Assembly (NCBI GenBank): GCA_944363605.1
Contig: CALVUM010000004.1
Coordinates: forward strand, 1-46,226
DNA: 46,226 nucleotides
Source: an uncultured Bacilli bacterium
GTDB lineage: Bacteria > Bacillota_I > Bacilli_A > RF39 > UBA660
Reading direction: 5' to 3'
The position numbers and the translations under genes were made by a program. The notes beneath the pieces are model-generated. The model had not been told where the DNA came from and did no database searches. It saw nothing but the letters and a program-made list of their open reading frames with translations. Below are positions 1-8,926 of the stretch, piece after piece; position 1 is the stretch's first letter; each line of letters starts with the position of its first letter.

Positions 1-28
1 GTATTTTAAAAGTGTTTTTAAAACTATA

Positions 29-307
29 TTAATTTATTTTATTTGCTTTAATGTGCCTTTCCAATTCATTTAATGATATAGATTGTTCAAGAGTATTAAT
101 ATAAACATTTTCACAATTATTAAAGAATAAATAAGTTATTTTATTAATAATTAATTTATGCGGTTCAATATAAGCAAGATTAGTTTTCGAAATATGAATA
201 ATATTTCCATTTATAAGTTTTGATTTGATATTAACAAACTTAAGTAGATTATTAATTCTTTTATTTAGATTTTCATCAATATCTAACTTTTCCTTTATTA
301 TCTGCAT
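29..307 (-). CDS. Hypothetical protein, 92 aa
   Basis: I do not recognise this protein. It is small, rich in Asn, Ile and Lys, and has no clear membrane segment or signal peptide; the predicted pattern is mixed strand and helix. The ATG at 307 is preceded by an AAAGGAG-type ribosome binding site about 11 bases upstream. It lies downstream of tRNA-Gly in the same direction, but the tRNA terminator at 333-362 separates them, so it probably has its own promoter between the terminator and its start. Only 28 bases of the window lie beyond its stop, so its downstream partner cannot be seen. Confidence 0.55.
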   Translation of the reverse strand: MQIIKEKLDIDENLNKRINNLLKFVNIKSKLINGNIIHISKTNLAYIEPHKLIINKITYLFFNNCENVYINTLEQSISLNELERHIKANKIN

Positions 308-332
308 AACTAATCAACTCCTTTCGAGCAAA

Positions 333-362
333 CAAAAAAAGGTTAACCGAAATTAACCTTTT
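333..362 (-). terminator. Rho-independent terminator of tRNA-Gly
   Basis: A 9-bp stem (AAGGTTAA against TTAACCTT and flanks) around a short loop is followed on the minus strand by a run of seven T. It sits about 40 bases after the CCA end of tRNA-Gly. A second small hairpin (AGTCGA/TCGACT, 372-388) lies between the tRNA and this terminator. Confidence 0.8.
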
Positions 363-398
363 ATATATATAAGTCGATTAGTTCGACTAATTTCCCTC

Positions 399-473
399 TG
401 GAGCAAGTGAGGAGAATCGAACTCCCGTCTCAACCTTGGCAAGGTCGCATTCTAGCCACTGAACCACACCTGC
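399..473 (-). tRNA. tRNA-Gly(GCC)
   Basis: The reverse complement folds as a standard cloverleaf. The acceptor stem GCAGGTG pairs with CACTTGC (one G-U), the D-arm begins GTTCAGTGG, the anticodon loop has GCC at 440-438, and the T-arm contains GTTCGATTC. The 3' CCA is encoded in the DNA. The gene is a single unit with its own promoter upstream and terminator downstream. Confidence 0.95.
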
Positions 474-484
474 ATTGCATTAAT

Positions 485-513
485 AATATATCAAAAAAAA
501 GAAGAAAACGCAA
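485..513 (-). promoter_or_regulatory. Promoter of tRNA-Gly
   Basis: The minus strand reads TTGCGT (513-508), a 17-bp T-rich spacer, then TATATT (490-485). This puts the start of transcription near 478, a few bases before the mature tRNA 5' end. Confidence 0.7.
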
Positions 514-599
514 CAAAAAAATTCACAAAATTTTCCAAAGAAAAAAGCAAAATTTTTTGATAACTTCATAAACATTTCATTGCATTTTCAAATATACCT

Positions 600-1334
600 T
601 TACTCTGCTAAACTACTCTCACCTGTTAAATAATTAATAGCTATTCCCTCTTCTTTATTATAAACAAATACATTGAAACATATTTCTCCACATCTATCTT
701 CAACACTACTTGCCTCAATCTGTACTCCACTTGCAACTAAATTTTTACCTTCAAAAACTGGAGTAACACGATATAAAACATGGTTATTTGTTTCTTTAAT
801 ATATTGAGCAACTTCATTTTCAAAAGGAAGCATTCCTTCTACATTCATAGACCTAGTACATGTAATCAAATTTTTTTCGTTTGCGTTTTCTCCTGTTAAT
901 TGAAATCCAATTAAATGACAACGATTATATAAATATTTTCCATCGACAATATCATATTTTATAGACTGCCATCCACTTGGTTTAATTGAACTAATACTTT
1001 CCCTATCTTCCGTCGGCATAAGCTCTTGTCCAACATTCGCAAAAGCTACCCCACACCTCCCCAGATAATCAAGATTACTATATTCTTCAAAAGCTTTTGT
1101 AGTATAATCACTATCCACAAAATTAGGTTGATTATTATTAAGAACGCTATAAAAATTGCCATTGCAAGTAGGTATGTCTTGAGTTGCGTAACTCCCATCA
1201 AAAAAAGGAAAATATTTACGTATAGGCTCATAATAATATACAACAACTGATAAAATTAAAAAGAAAATGACAGCTAATAAAAAACGATTTATAGCATTCT
1301 TTTGATTTCTTCTTTTTCTTCGACGTTTCCTCAT
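600..1334 (-). CDS. Membrane-anchored DNA/RNA non-specific endonuclease
   Basis: Likely a cell-surface sugar-non-specific nuclease of the EndA/NUC1 (beta-beta-alpha metal) family, which degrades DNA and RNA outside the membrane. The start is strongly basic (MRKRRRKRR), followed by one membrane segment at about residues 17-35, so the catalytic domain should be outside. The active-site region reads NRCHLIGFQLTGENAN and continues NEKNLITCT: the catalytic His and the metal-binding Asn pattern of the family are present, with NRCH replacing the textbook DRGH, as in many Firmicutes homologues. The rest of the domain (VLYRVTPVF, NLVASGV) also matches. A GAGGTAG ribosome binding site precedes the ATG. 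It follows the UDG-like gene after a terminator. In relatives such nucleases serve in DNA uptake or nutrient scavenging; the role here is inferred. Confidence 0.88.
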   Translation of the reverse strand: MRKRRRKRRNQKNAINRFLLAVIFFLILSVVVYYYEPIRKYFPFFDGSYATQDIPTCNGNFYSVLNNNQPNFVDSDYTTKAFEEYSNLDYLGRCGVAFANVGQELMPTEDRESISSIKPSGWQSIKYDIVDGKYLYNRCHLIGFQLTGENANEKNLITCTRSMNVEGMLPFENEVAQYIKETNNHVLYRVTPVFEGKNLVASGVQIEASSVEDRCGEICFNVFVYNKEEGIAINYLTGESSLAE

Positions 1335-1366
1335 AAACTACCTCTTTATCTTAAAGAAATTATATC

Positions 1367-1389
1367 AAAAAAAAGCATTTAGAAAATGC
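1367..1389 (-). terminator. Terminator overlapping the stop codon of the UDG-like gene
   Basis: The stem GCATTT/AAATGC with loop TCT includes the TAA stop of the gene ending at 1379. On the minus strand it is followed by eight T. Confidence 0.75.
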
Positions 1390-2035
1390 CTTCTTCGTGA
1401 AAAATCCATTTCATATCCTGAATAGCTTTATCCAAATTAAATCGTCCATTTCCAACAGGATAATATACAGAATAAAAAGAATAGAATTCACCATAAATTT
1501 TTTTCACAAACTTTTTTCTTCTTACTTGTGAAACAGAAATTTTTTCCCCTAAAACAATACTACTTACCTGGTTACCAAACAAAATAATGACTTTAGGTTT
1601 CACAATAGCAAATTCTTTTTTCAATAAATTCAAATACTTTTTTAAAACATCATCTGGCAACTCTCTTGCATCTACTTGAGTACATTTTCCAAGATTCGTA
1701 ATAAAATAACGATATTCACAAACATTTTCATAAACTTCATTAGCAAACGAAACTGTCCATTCTTTTCCCTTCATTTCTTTAATCCGTTGATACAAAGAAG
1801 CATCAAGCAAGTTTAAACGATAAAAAATCTCCCAAACATTTTTTGTTCCAATCCAAGGATACTTAGGACCTATCCACTCTTTTCTAGAAGCAATATTCCT
1901 TCCTGTCGGATTCATAAAAACAAAACAAATATTAGGATTTTTCGTACAGCCTCCATTATATATAGAATCTAACTCTTTCGCTCCATATTTTTGTTGCATT
2001 TTGTCATATAACGGAATCAATTCTTCTAATTTCAT
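1379..2035 (-). CDS. Uracil-DNA glycosylase superfamily protein
   Basis: A 218-residue protein resembling the Firmicutes group annotated as uracil-DNA glycosylase family. In this fold, motif 1 holds the water-activating residue and motif 2 grips the DNA. Here motif 1 reads FVFMNPTGRN, closest to the GMNPG/GINPG forms of the SMUG/MUG groups, and the motif 2 position reads YPVGNGRFN instead of HPS. The core strand VKPKVIILFGNQVSS is typical of the superfamily. The catalytic residues are therefore not canonical, and substrate specificity cannot be read from sequence. The ATG has an AAGGGAAG ribosome binding site. It lies directly downstream of the split ABC transporter gene. Confidence 0.75.
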   Translation of the reverse strand: MKLEELIPLYDKMQQKYGAKELDSIYNGGCTKNPNICFVFMNPTGRNIASRKEWIGPKYPWIGTKNVWEIFYRLNLLDASLYQRIKEMKGKEWTVSFANEVYENVCEYRYFITNLGKCTQVDARELPDDVLKKYLNLLKKEFAIVKPKVIILFGNQVSSIVLGEKISVSQVRRKKFVKKIYGEFYSFYSVYYPVGNGRFNLDKAIQDMKWIFHEEGIF

Positions 2036-2059
2036 AACACTTCCCTTTACATAGTAACA

Positions 2060-2989
2060 CTATTTATTCAAAATTGCATCAATTGGTTTAATTCTTATAA
2101 TTTTTTTCAAAGATAAAACTGTAAGTAACAAAAGAAGGGCAAATGTAAAGAAAAGAACAAGAAGGATTACTAAAGGATTTTCTAAAAAAACTTGAACGGA
2201 ATAATATAAATATTTGCTTACTGAATGATTAATAAAAAATGCAAGGAAAAAATAGAAAAGAACAAACAAGAAAAAAGAAAGAACACTAATTATACCAGTT
2301 TCATAAAGAAAAATTTTAATTACATCTTTTTCACAAGTTCCTAAAGCTCTTAAAATGCCGATTTCCCTCTTCGCCGAAGAAATAGAGTTCGTTAAATAAT
2401 TTCCAAACGAAAGAATAGTAAATACCACAAAGAGCAAAGCTAAACATAAAAGAAAATATCGAAGTGAATAATATAAATTAATTACTGTTGGAATAATTTG
2501 AAATGGAGTATCTACGAAATAATACGAAGACAAATGAGAATTTGAAATAACAAATTCACTATTTTCAAAAAGTTTTTTAAGTTTGCTTTCATCTTCTTCT
2601 ACAATTCTTACAAAAGAAAGATTATGAGCTTTATCACGTGCTTCTAATACAACTTCATCACTTACATAATTTATAGAATCAAGTGTTACTCCTTTTAAGT
2701 TTACAATGAAGAAATTTTGTTCACTATAAGGTCTACGTAAAATAAGAGGAAAATCAAAATCATTGGCTAAATATTCTTTTATATATTCTGTAAGTAAAGA
2801 AATATCCTCTTTCATTTTCTCATAAATTTCATTAAACTTCGGATCAACTTCCCTCAAAAAATCGATAGATAACACAACTTCATCTTTATTTAAAGAAGAA
2901 ACTTCTTCTATACCATTTACAGTAATAATTTGGGAAGAAGAAAATATTCCAAGTTCTTGATTAAAACTATCTGTAATTTGTAAACTCAT
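2060..2989 (-). pseudogene. C-terminal FtsX-like permease part of a stop-split ABC transporter
   Basis: This is the 3' part of the gene that begins at 4477. It is in the same frame, separated only by a TAA at 3005-3007 and five further sense codons. It holds an extracytoplasmic segment and three membrane segments near residues 175-200, 230-255 and 270-295, with the FtsX/MacB motif AKREIGILRALGTCEKDVIKIF just after the first. It ends with the conserved RIKPIDAILNK tail. No ribosome binding site is visible before the first ATG at 2989, so independent translation is unlikely. Joined to its upstream part it makes a normal ~805-residue ATPase-permease fusion. Confidence 0.8.
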
Positions 2990-3004
2990 AGAATCTAAAA
3001 TATT

Positions 3005-4477
3005 TTAATTTGTATAAAAAAGATTTTTAAAATAGAAAACATCTTTAACATAAATAAACTTTCCATAAGAAGCATAATTACTCGCATAAAATTGTTTTAA
3101 ATTTTCATTTGGAAAATGTAAAGAAGATAAAGATTCTTCATATAAAGTACGCTCATCAAGAAGAATTCCGACAATATAAACAAGCGTATTCCCAAATTTA
3201 ATTGCTTGATAATCTTCTAATAGTTCTTCATAAGTCTTTGGCTGATATATCTCGCCATTAATATCAACAATTCCATATTGTAAAATATAATCCGCTGTAT
3301 AACGATGAATAACCACTTCGTCATTTTTTAAAGGTTTTCTTCCTAAAAGATTCGAAAGCAAATTGTCATCAAATATTTCAACTAAATAATTTCCTTCAGG
3401 AATTACAGGATAAAAACACTCTGTTGCCCGATTATTTTCTTCAAAAGAAAAAGACAAATTATTTGTTCCCAAAGAAAAAGTGTACACGGAGTTTCCCACA
3501 ACTCCACTAAGCATTTCTAAATGGTTTATATCATCATCTGTTAGCTTAACTTTAGATTGTCCTTCGTATTTATAAACATCAAAAACAGTCTCTTCATTCT
3601 CTTTTAAAGCTTTTAAAACAAAAGCCTCATCATCAAATAAAAACAAATTTAAGGAAGCACCTAAAAATAATAAAGTAAAAGCCATGACGAGAATAGTAAG
3701 GACAAGTTTTAATGGCTTAACTTTTAAACTTCGCAAAGCCATTTTAAAAGCATAGAAAAACGGAAGTTTAGAACTTGCAAAAGAAAAATCTTTATTTTCT
3801 AAGAAAACATTTGGATTCGTATCAGCGATGACCTCGCCATCTACAAGTCTTATGACTCTATCCCCATAAGAATTTGCCGCTTCCTCATCATGAGAAACAA
3901 CAAGAACTAATCTTTCCTGGCTCACCTCTTTTAAAATTTCAAAAATTTGCTTACTAGAAGCCTCATCTAAATTCCCCGTTGGTTCGTCTGCCAAAAGAAC
4001 TTCTGGATTCTTAACTAAAGCTCTTGCAATCGCGACTCGTTGTTTTTGGCCTCCCGAAAGTTCATTAATATTTCGGTAAGCTAATTCATCAATACCCATT
4101 TTCTTTAAAAGAGAAGAAACTCTATCTTTATCCTTTTTCCCTTGCAATTCCAAAGCTAAACAAACATTTTCCAAAACATTATAATCTTCCAAAAGATTAA
4201 AATCTTGAAAAACAAACCCAATTGCCGAATTTCGATACTTATCAAATTCTTCATTGGAAAACTTTGTCACATTCTTTTGATGATAAAAAATCTCTCCACT
4301 GCTAGGCGCATCTAATCCACCAAGAAGATGTAAAAGCGTAGATTTTCCACACCCACTTTTTCCTAAAATAAAAATCATTCCCTTTGCCGGAAACTCTAAA
4401 TCAATATTTTTTAAAGCAACCGTATCTAATCCCTTTTTAGAATGATAAACTTTAGAAACATTCTTTACTTGTAACAT
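3005..4477 (-). CDS. ABC transporter ATPase with fused permease start (split gene)
   Basis: Residues 1-215 form a complete MacB/LolD-type ATPase: Walker [10 protein letters not shown] (about 39-47), Q-loop in FVFQDFNLL, signature [15 protein letters not shown], Walker [12 protein letters not shown] and the switch His in VVSHDEE. Residues 235-275 carry the first membrane segment of a fused FtsX-type permease, followed by an extracytoplasmic domain. The reading frame then meets TAA at 3005 and stays open beyond it (see the entry at 2060-2989), so this is the 5' part of one ~805-residue gene. The family usually exports peptides or lipoproteins, or acts in antimicrobial-peptide defence; the substrate is unknown. 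The start has an AGGTGAG ribosome binding site. It lies in a run of minus-strand genes with the membrane protein at 4541. Confidence 0.88.
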   Translation of the reverse strand: MLQVKNVSKVYHSKKGLDTVALKNIDLEFPAKGMIFILGKSGCGKSTLLHLLGGLDAPSSGEIFYHQKNVTKFSNEEFDKYRNSAIGFVFQDFNLLEDYNVLENVCLALELQGKKDKDRVSSLLKKMGIDELAYRNINELSGGQKQRVAIARALVKNPEVLLADEPTGNLDEASSKQIFEILKEVSQERLVLVVSHDEEAANSYGDRVIRLVDGEVIADTNPNVFLENKDFSFASSKLPFFYAFKMALRSLKVKPLKLVLTILVMAFTLLFLGASLNLFLFDDEAFVLKALKENEETVFDVYKYEGQSKVKLTDDDINHLEMLSGVVGNSVYTFSLGTNNLSFSFEENNRATECFYPVIPEGNYLVEIFDDNLLSNLLGRKPLKNDEVVIHRYTADYILQYGIVDINGEIYQPKTYEELLEDYQAIKFGNTLVYIVGILLDERTLYEESLSSLHFPNENLKQFYASNYASYGKFIYVKDVFYFKNLFYTN

Positions 4478-4540
4478 ATACTCACCTACTCTTACAAATA
4501 TTGTAAAAGATTAGTTATAAAAAAACAAGTTCTATATAAA

Positions 4541-5113
4541 TCAAGAATAATATTCTGTTTCAAAAGTCCATGTACAAAACCATAAACCAAACTCTATTTC
4601 ATAATATCCAGAGCCAGAAGAACTTATTTCTTCCTTTTCAATAGTAAAATTTTGAACTTTTCCTTTATATCCTAAACCATAATAAGTATCATCTATTAAA
4701 ATCATAAAAATAGGTTTATCTATAGAATACAACTTTCCAAAATCAATAAAAGCAAACATGATAAGCACAAACAAACTCATTCCTAAAATAACTTTAATTT
4801 TTACCTTACGACTCATTTCTTTAAAATTTAATAAAAACATATAAAGAAAAAAGACACAAAAAACAAATAAGGCACCAAAAACTTCGAATAAGAAGCAATA
4901 AATTCCCAAAAAATAACTAATAACTAAAATAATGGGAACGACCAAAAGTAAAAAAAGAAAAGTCCATTGATATTTTTTCTTAAAAAGAAGAAAATTTTCC
5001 AAAAATAAAACCAGAAACCAAACATAAAAAAGTTCTCCAAAGAAAAATTCTTTCCAAAAGAAAAATAACACTAAGAAAAAAAGAATATTACCAATTAAAA
5101 ACCACTTTTTCAA
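4541..5113 (-). CDS. Phe-rich multi-pass membrane protein, unknown function
   Basis: Not recognised. The 190-residue protein has about five membrane segments: residues 5-20, 26-43, 51-72, 74-94 and 108-125. A C-terminal tail of about 65 residues contains an aromatic, Gly/Ser-rich stretch. Phe and Leu are unusually common. The ATG has an AGGTGAT ribosome binding site. It sits between the P-type ATPase (38 bases upstream) and the ABC transporter (64 bases downstream), all on the minus strand. It may be cotranscribed with either, but sequence alone does not link it functionally. Confidence 0.7.
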   Translation of the reverse strand: MKKWFLIGNILFFLVLFFFWKEFFFGELFYVWFLVLFLENFLLFKKKYQWTFLFLLLVVPIILVISYFLGIYCFLFEVFGALFVFCVFFLYMFLLNFKEMSRKVKIKVILGMSLFVLIMFAFIDFGKLYSIDKPIFMILIDDTYYGLGYKGKVQNFTIEKEEISSSGSGYYEIEFGLWFCTWTFETEYYS

Positions 5114-5151
5114 AATATATCACCTACAACAAAAATATGAAAAAGATCTTT

Positions 5152-7479
5152 TTATACCTTTTTCATATCCTTCACAATAGTATCAATAATAATTTTTAAC
5201 CCAACTACAAGAATATATGCAATAAATAATGTATTAACTAAAACAGCCATTCCTAAAGAATCTAAAGAAGTTAAATGAAGAAGATTTTGAAATAAATAGG
5301 TCGCCATAAAATATCCAACCGCTGTTGTCGTACAAAGAAAAGTACTTAAACGGTTAAATGGTTTGCAAGACTCAATAACCGCAAAAACACTTACCCCTCC
5401 GATAGTTAAATATTCGATTGTAAGCATCATATCTTCACTTATTCCAAGTCCTGTTCGCATAAATGTCAAAACAACTAAACAAAGAATAATAGTAAAAGCA
5501 TATGGTGAAGCATTTTTTAAAACCGTTTTTAAAAAACTTCCTTCAATAGGTTTATCGTTTCGCTTAAAGGATAAGAAGAAAGAAGTATATCCCTCAATAG
5601 CTAAGTCAATTAAAGTAATTTGAATTGGAATAAATGGAAAAGGCGTATTTGTAATAATGTTAAATATAGATAATAATACGGAGTAAATCGTTTTAATAAA
5701 GAAAATTCGCGCGACATTTGTAATGTTATTAACAACTCTTCTACCTTCCATTAAAACATCTTTAAGAACACTAAAATCCGAATTTAATAAAACTATCTGC
5801 GACACTTGTCTTGCCACATCACTTGCTTCTGGTAAAGTAATACTACAGTCGGCTTGTTTTAAAGCGATTACATCATTTACTCCGTCACCCGTCATCGCAA
5901 CAGTCTTACCTTCTCTTTGCAAAGCTTCAACGATAAGCTTCTTTTGATGAGGAAGAACTCGCGCAAAAATACTATAATCGTTAACAAGTGATGTGATATC
6001 CTCGTCACTCGTAACCGTCGATAAATCAATATAAGAATTATAATCTTCCAAACCAGCTTTTTTGGCAATGTTAGAAACCGTTAACGGATTATCTCCTGAA
6101 ATAATTTTAATATCCACCTGTTGCTTTTTAAAAAATCCCAACATCTCTTTCGCATTTTTTCTTAATGGATCATCTAATTCAATAAATCCAATAATTTCTA
6201 AATCTTTTAAGCCATCTTCTTCAATAGCTTCTTTAGAATGGGCAATTCCTAAAACTCTTTTGCCCTCCTTTTGTAAATCAGAGACTTTTTTAGGCAATTT
6301 CATCTCACTTCGTTCAATAAGCCTCTCTGGAGCACCAATAACAATCGAACCAACTTCTTTAAAAGTAATACTACTCCACTTTCTTTCAGAAGAGAAAGCC
6401 ACTCGATTCGTAACTTCATATTGTTCATTTCCTTTAAAATACTCTTTAATCGCATCAAAAGTTGCATTAGCCCCTTCCATGGTATTCACAAACGCACACA
6501 TCACGTCATCAAAAGGTTTAGATAAAACTTTATCATTAACAATCCAATAATCACTGACACGCATCCTACCTTCCGTAATCGTGCCTGTTTTATCCAAACA
6601 TAAAGTATCAACGTGAGCAAGCGTTTCAACACTATATAAATCTTGCACTAAAACATTTTTTCTTGCAAGTTTAATAACTCCCGTTGCTAAAGAAATCGTA
6701 ATTAAAAGCATAAGTCCTTTAGGAAGCATTCCTAGTAAAGCAGCTGCTGTAGTTACAACCGAATCAAATTCTCCAGCATTTCTTAAAAAATAAGCTTCAA
6801 CAAAAAGCAAAATACCAATTGGAATAATCGCGAAACTCGTAAACCGTGTAACTTTACGCATTGAATTTACTAATTCAGATTCTGCCCTTTTATATTTCTT
6901 CGTTTCACTAGTAATATGAGAAGCAAAATTATCTTTACCGACTTTTAAAACTTTCGCATAACATTTTCCACTAACAACATAACTTCCTGATAATAAAGAA
7001 TCTCCTTTTTGTTTTAAAATAGAATCAGATTCTCCCGTTAACAAAGATTCATTTACTTCAATTTCTCCATCTAAAACCTCTCCATCTGAAACAATCTGCG
7101 AACCTAAAGAAAGTAGCACAACATCATCTAAAACAATTTCATCAACGCCAATTTCTCTTTCAACACCATCTCTTATAACTGTAACTTTACTTTCTTTTAA
7201 AACACTTAACTTACGAACCAAATTCCGCGCATGAATTTCTTGATAAATACCAATCCCAATATTCACAAGAATAATAGCCATATAAAACAAATTGGAAAAA
7301 GCACCCACAAAAATTAACGCAATAGCAATCAAAACGTTAAACAAATTAAATAAAGTAAAAACATTATCTCGAATAATTTCCCAATTACTTCTTGTCTTGT
7401 CATCTAATACTTTATTTACCAAACCTTTTTCGATTCGATTAAGAACTTGCTTTTCGCTTAAACCCTTTACTTCATCCAT
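5152..7479 (-). CDS. Cation-transporting P-type ATPase
   Basis: A full-length P-type ATPase (775 aa) that uses ATP to move a cation across the membrane. Seen in order: an N-terminal membrane pair (about 40-80), actuator motif TGES (148-151), the M3-M4 pair with MLPKGL in place of the usual PEGL/PEGI (251-256), phosphorylation motif CLDKTGT with Asp296, hinge motif MTGDGVNDVIALKQADCSI, and C-terminal membrane segments. It lacks an N-terminal metal-binding CxxC domain, which argues against heavy-metal pumps. The layout resembles CtpE-like Ca2+ pumps, but the Lys in the M4 motif makes the ion uncertain. A GGAG site lies about 10 bases before the ATG. Confidence 0.88.
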   Translation of the reverse strand: MDEVKGLSEKQVLNRIEKGLVNKVLDDKTRSNWEIIRDNVFTLFNLFNVLIAIALIFVGAFSNLFYMAIILVNIGIGIYQEIHARNLVRKLSVLKESKVTVIRDGVEREIGVDEIVLDDVVLLSLGSQIVSDGEVLDGEIEVNESLLTGESDSILKQKGDSLLSGSYVVSGKCYAKVLKVGKDNFASHITSETKKYKRAESELVNSMRKVTRFTSFAIIPIGILLFVEAYFLRNAGEFDSVVTTAAALLGMLPKGLMLLITISLATGVIKLARKNVLVQDLYSVETLAHVDTLCLDKTGTITEGRMRVSDYWIVNDKVLSKPFDDVMCAFVNTMEGANATFDAIKEYFKGNEQYEVTNRVAFSSERKWSSITFKEVGSIVIGAPERLIERSEMKLPKKVSDLQKEGKRVLGIAHSKEAIEEDGLKDLEIIGFIELDDPLRKNAKEMLGFFKKQQVDIKIISGDNPLTVSNIAKKAGLEDYNSYIDLSTVTSDEDITSLVNDYSIFARVLPHQKKLIVEALQREGKTVAMTGDGVNDVIALKQADCSITLPEASDVARQVSQIVLLNSDFSVLKDVLMEGRRVVNNITNVARIFFIKTIYSVLLSIFNIITNTPFPFIPIQITLIDLAIEGYTSFFLSFKRNDKPIEGSFLKTVLKNASPYAFTIILCLVVLTFMRTGLGISEDMMLTIEYLTIGGVSVFAVIESCKPFNRLSTFLCTTTAVGYFMATYLFQNLLHLTSLDSLGMAVLVNTLFIAYILVVGLKIIIDTIVKDMKKV

Positions 7480-7609
7480 AGAAAATCCAACTCCAATCGT
7501 ATCTTTATTATATCAATGCCTTAAAAAAATGAAAAGAAAAAATACCCAACTAGGCATACAATCTACGCATATTTATAAATAAATCATATCCTATACTAGG
7601 AGGGATAGT

Positions 7610-7900
7610 ATGAGCGGAGAAATACTTGCTTTAGTAACTATGGTCGTTACAATTATTGTTGGATCTATTTCTAAAAAAATCAAATGGTTTAAAGATTATA
7701 TGATTCCAATTCAAAACCTCACTATCGGTCTAATTTTTGCAATCATTGAATTTATCATTACGAAAAACTTTAGCTTGGCCCTCGCAATGAGTGCACTCAT
7801 GGCTGGCGGAACTTATGATTTAGTAAAAAATCTAAAGCTTGCCTATCAAGAATTTACCAAAGAAAAAGAATCTACGAATAAAGACAATTCTTCATCATAA
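7610..7900 (+). CDS. Small holin-like membrane protein
   Basis: A 96-residue protein with three likely membrane segments (about 4-20, 31-50, 53-72) and a charged tail (KEKESTNKDN). Size and layout resemble phage-type holins, which form pores in the cytoplasmic membrane. No endolysin or other phage gene is adjacent, so the role is uncertain and it may be a domesticated holin. A strong AGGAGGG ribosome binding site precedes the ATG. It is a lone plus-strand gene; its end overlaps the end of the convergent mutY by six bases. Confidence 0.65.
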   Translation: MSGEILALVTMVVTIIVGSISKKIKWFKDYMIPIQNLTIGLIFAIIEFIITKNFSLALAMSALMAGGTYDLVKNLKLAYQEFTKEKESTNKDNSSS

Positions 7901-8926
7901 ATTCTTTTTTAAATTCCAAACTTTTTGAAAGACAGTGGGTAAAGAATACTTTTCTTTAAGCTCTTGCTCACTTACAAAAAGCTCATAAGGAATTTTTTCA
8001 TTTAAAGAAATAAAATAAACATGTAATATCCAAATTTGATGAGAAAAAACATGTTTCACATTCCCTAATGAACGAACCAAAGAATAAGAAACCTTTCTCT
8101 TCTTCAATTCTCTTTGGATGTCTTCTTCATTTACCAAAAAATCAACATTAGGAAATTCATATAAATTAGCTAAAAGCCCTTCATTCTTTCTCTTTCGAAT
8201 GAATACTTTCTTTTGGTATTCACAAAGAAAAACTGTTTTTTCAAAAATTGGTTTTTCTTTTTTGATTTTTTTTACTGGATACAAAGAAATCGTTTGATGT
8301 TTATAAGCTAAACAACATTTTTTTAAAGGACAAACTTCACAATTAGGATTTTTTGTACAAACCAAAGCTCCCAATTCAATAAAACTTTGTGTAAAAGAAG
8401 AAGCATCAATACCATCCATAAATTCTTTTAATAGCAAACAATATTTTTCCCTTACTTTTGGCTTTAAAATATCTTCTTTTTCTTCATATACCCTAGATAA
8501 AACCCGTAACACATTCCCATCAATCGCCGGTTCAGGTAAACCATAAGCAATCGATAAAATTGCACCGACAGTATAAGGTCCTATTCCAGGTAAACGTTCT
8601 AACTCCTCTTTATTAGGTGGTAAAAAATCCATTTGATTATCTGAAAGAATTTTAGCCGTTTTTTGTAAATTTCGAGCCCGACTATAATAACCCAAACCTT
8701 CCCATAATTTTAATAATTGTTCTTCAGAAACCGAAGCTAAAGAAGGTACATCAGGTAAACACTTTAAAAAACGTTCATAATAAGGAATAACCGTTTCCAC
8801 TCTCGTTTGTTGAAGCATAGTTTCTGATATCCAAATCTTATAAGAATCTTTTGTATGTCGCCATGGTAAATCTCGCTTATTTTCCAAATACCATGTAAGC
8901 AAATCTTTAATATTCTTCTTTTTCAT
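7895..8926 (-). CDS. mutY: A/G-specific adenine glycosylase MutY
   Basis: Removes adenine mispaired with 8-oxoguanine or G in base-excision repair. The N-terminal part has the family opening SETMLQQTRVETVIPYYERF, the helix-hairpin-helix LPGIGPYTVGAILSIA and the catalytic Asp in PAIDGNVLRVLSR. A 4Fe-4S cluster motif follows, C-x6-C-x2-C-x5-C (CTKNPNCEVCPLKKCC). The C-terminal third is a NUDIX-like recognition domain (KRKNEGLLANLYEFPN, VKHVFSHQIW). The length of 343 residues is normal. Its start lies inside the end of the alarmone synthetase gene (20-base overlap), so the two are probably translationally coupled. It ends in TGA, which shows UGA is a stop here. Confidence 0.95.
   Translation of the reverse strand: MKKKNIKDLLTWYLENKRDLPWRHTKDSYKIWISETMLQQTRVETVIPYYERFLKCLPDVPSLASVSEEQLLKLWEGLGYYSRARNLQKTAKILSDNQMDFLPPNKEELERLPGIGPYTVGAILSIAYGLPEPAIDGNVLRVLSRVYEEKEDILKPKVREKYCLLLKEFMDGIDASSFTQSFIELGALVCTKNPNCEVCPLKKCCLAYKHQTISLYPVKKIKKEKPIFEKTVFLCEYQKKVFIRKRKNEGLLANLYEFPNVDFLVNEEDIQRELKKRKVSYSLVRSLGNVKHVFSHQIWILHVYFISLNEKIPYELFVSEQELKEKYSLPTVFQKVWNLKKNL

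Noticed and set aside
5118..5160. Terminator after the P-type ATPase (AAAAAGATCTTTTT palindrome)
   Set aside because: The stem is made only of A/T plus GATC and the T-run is part of the stem; it is not convincing on either strand.
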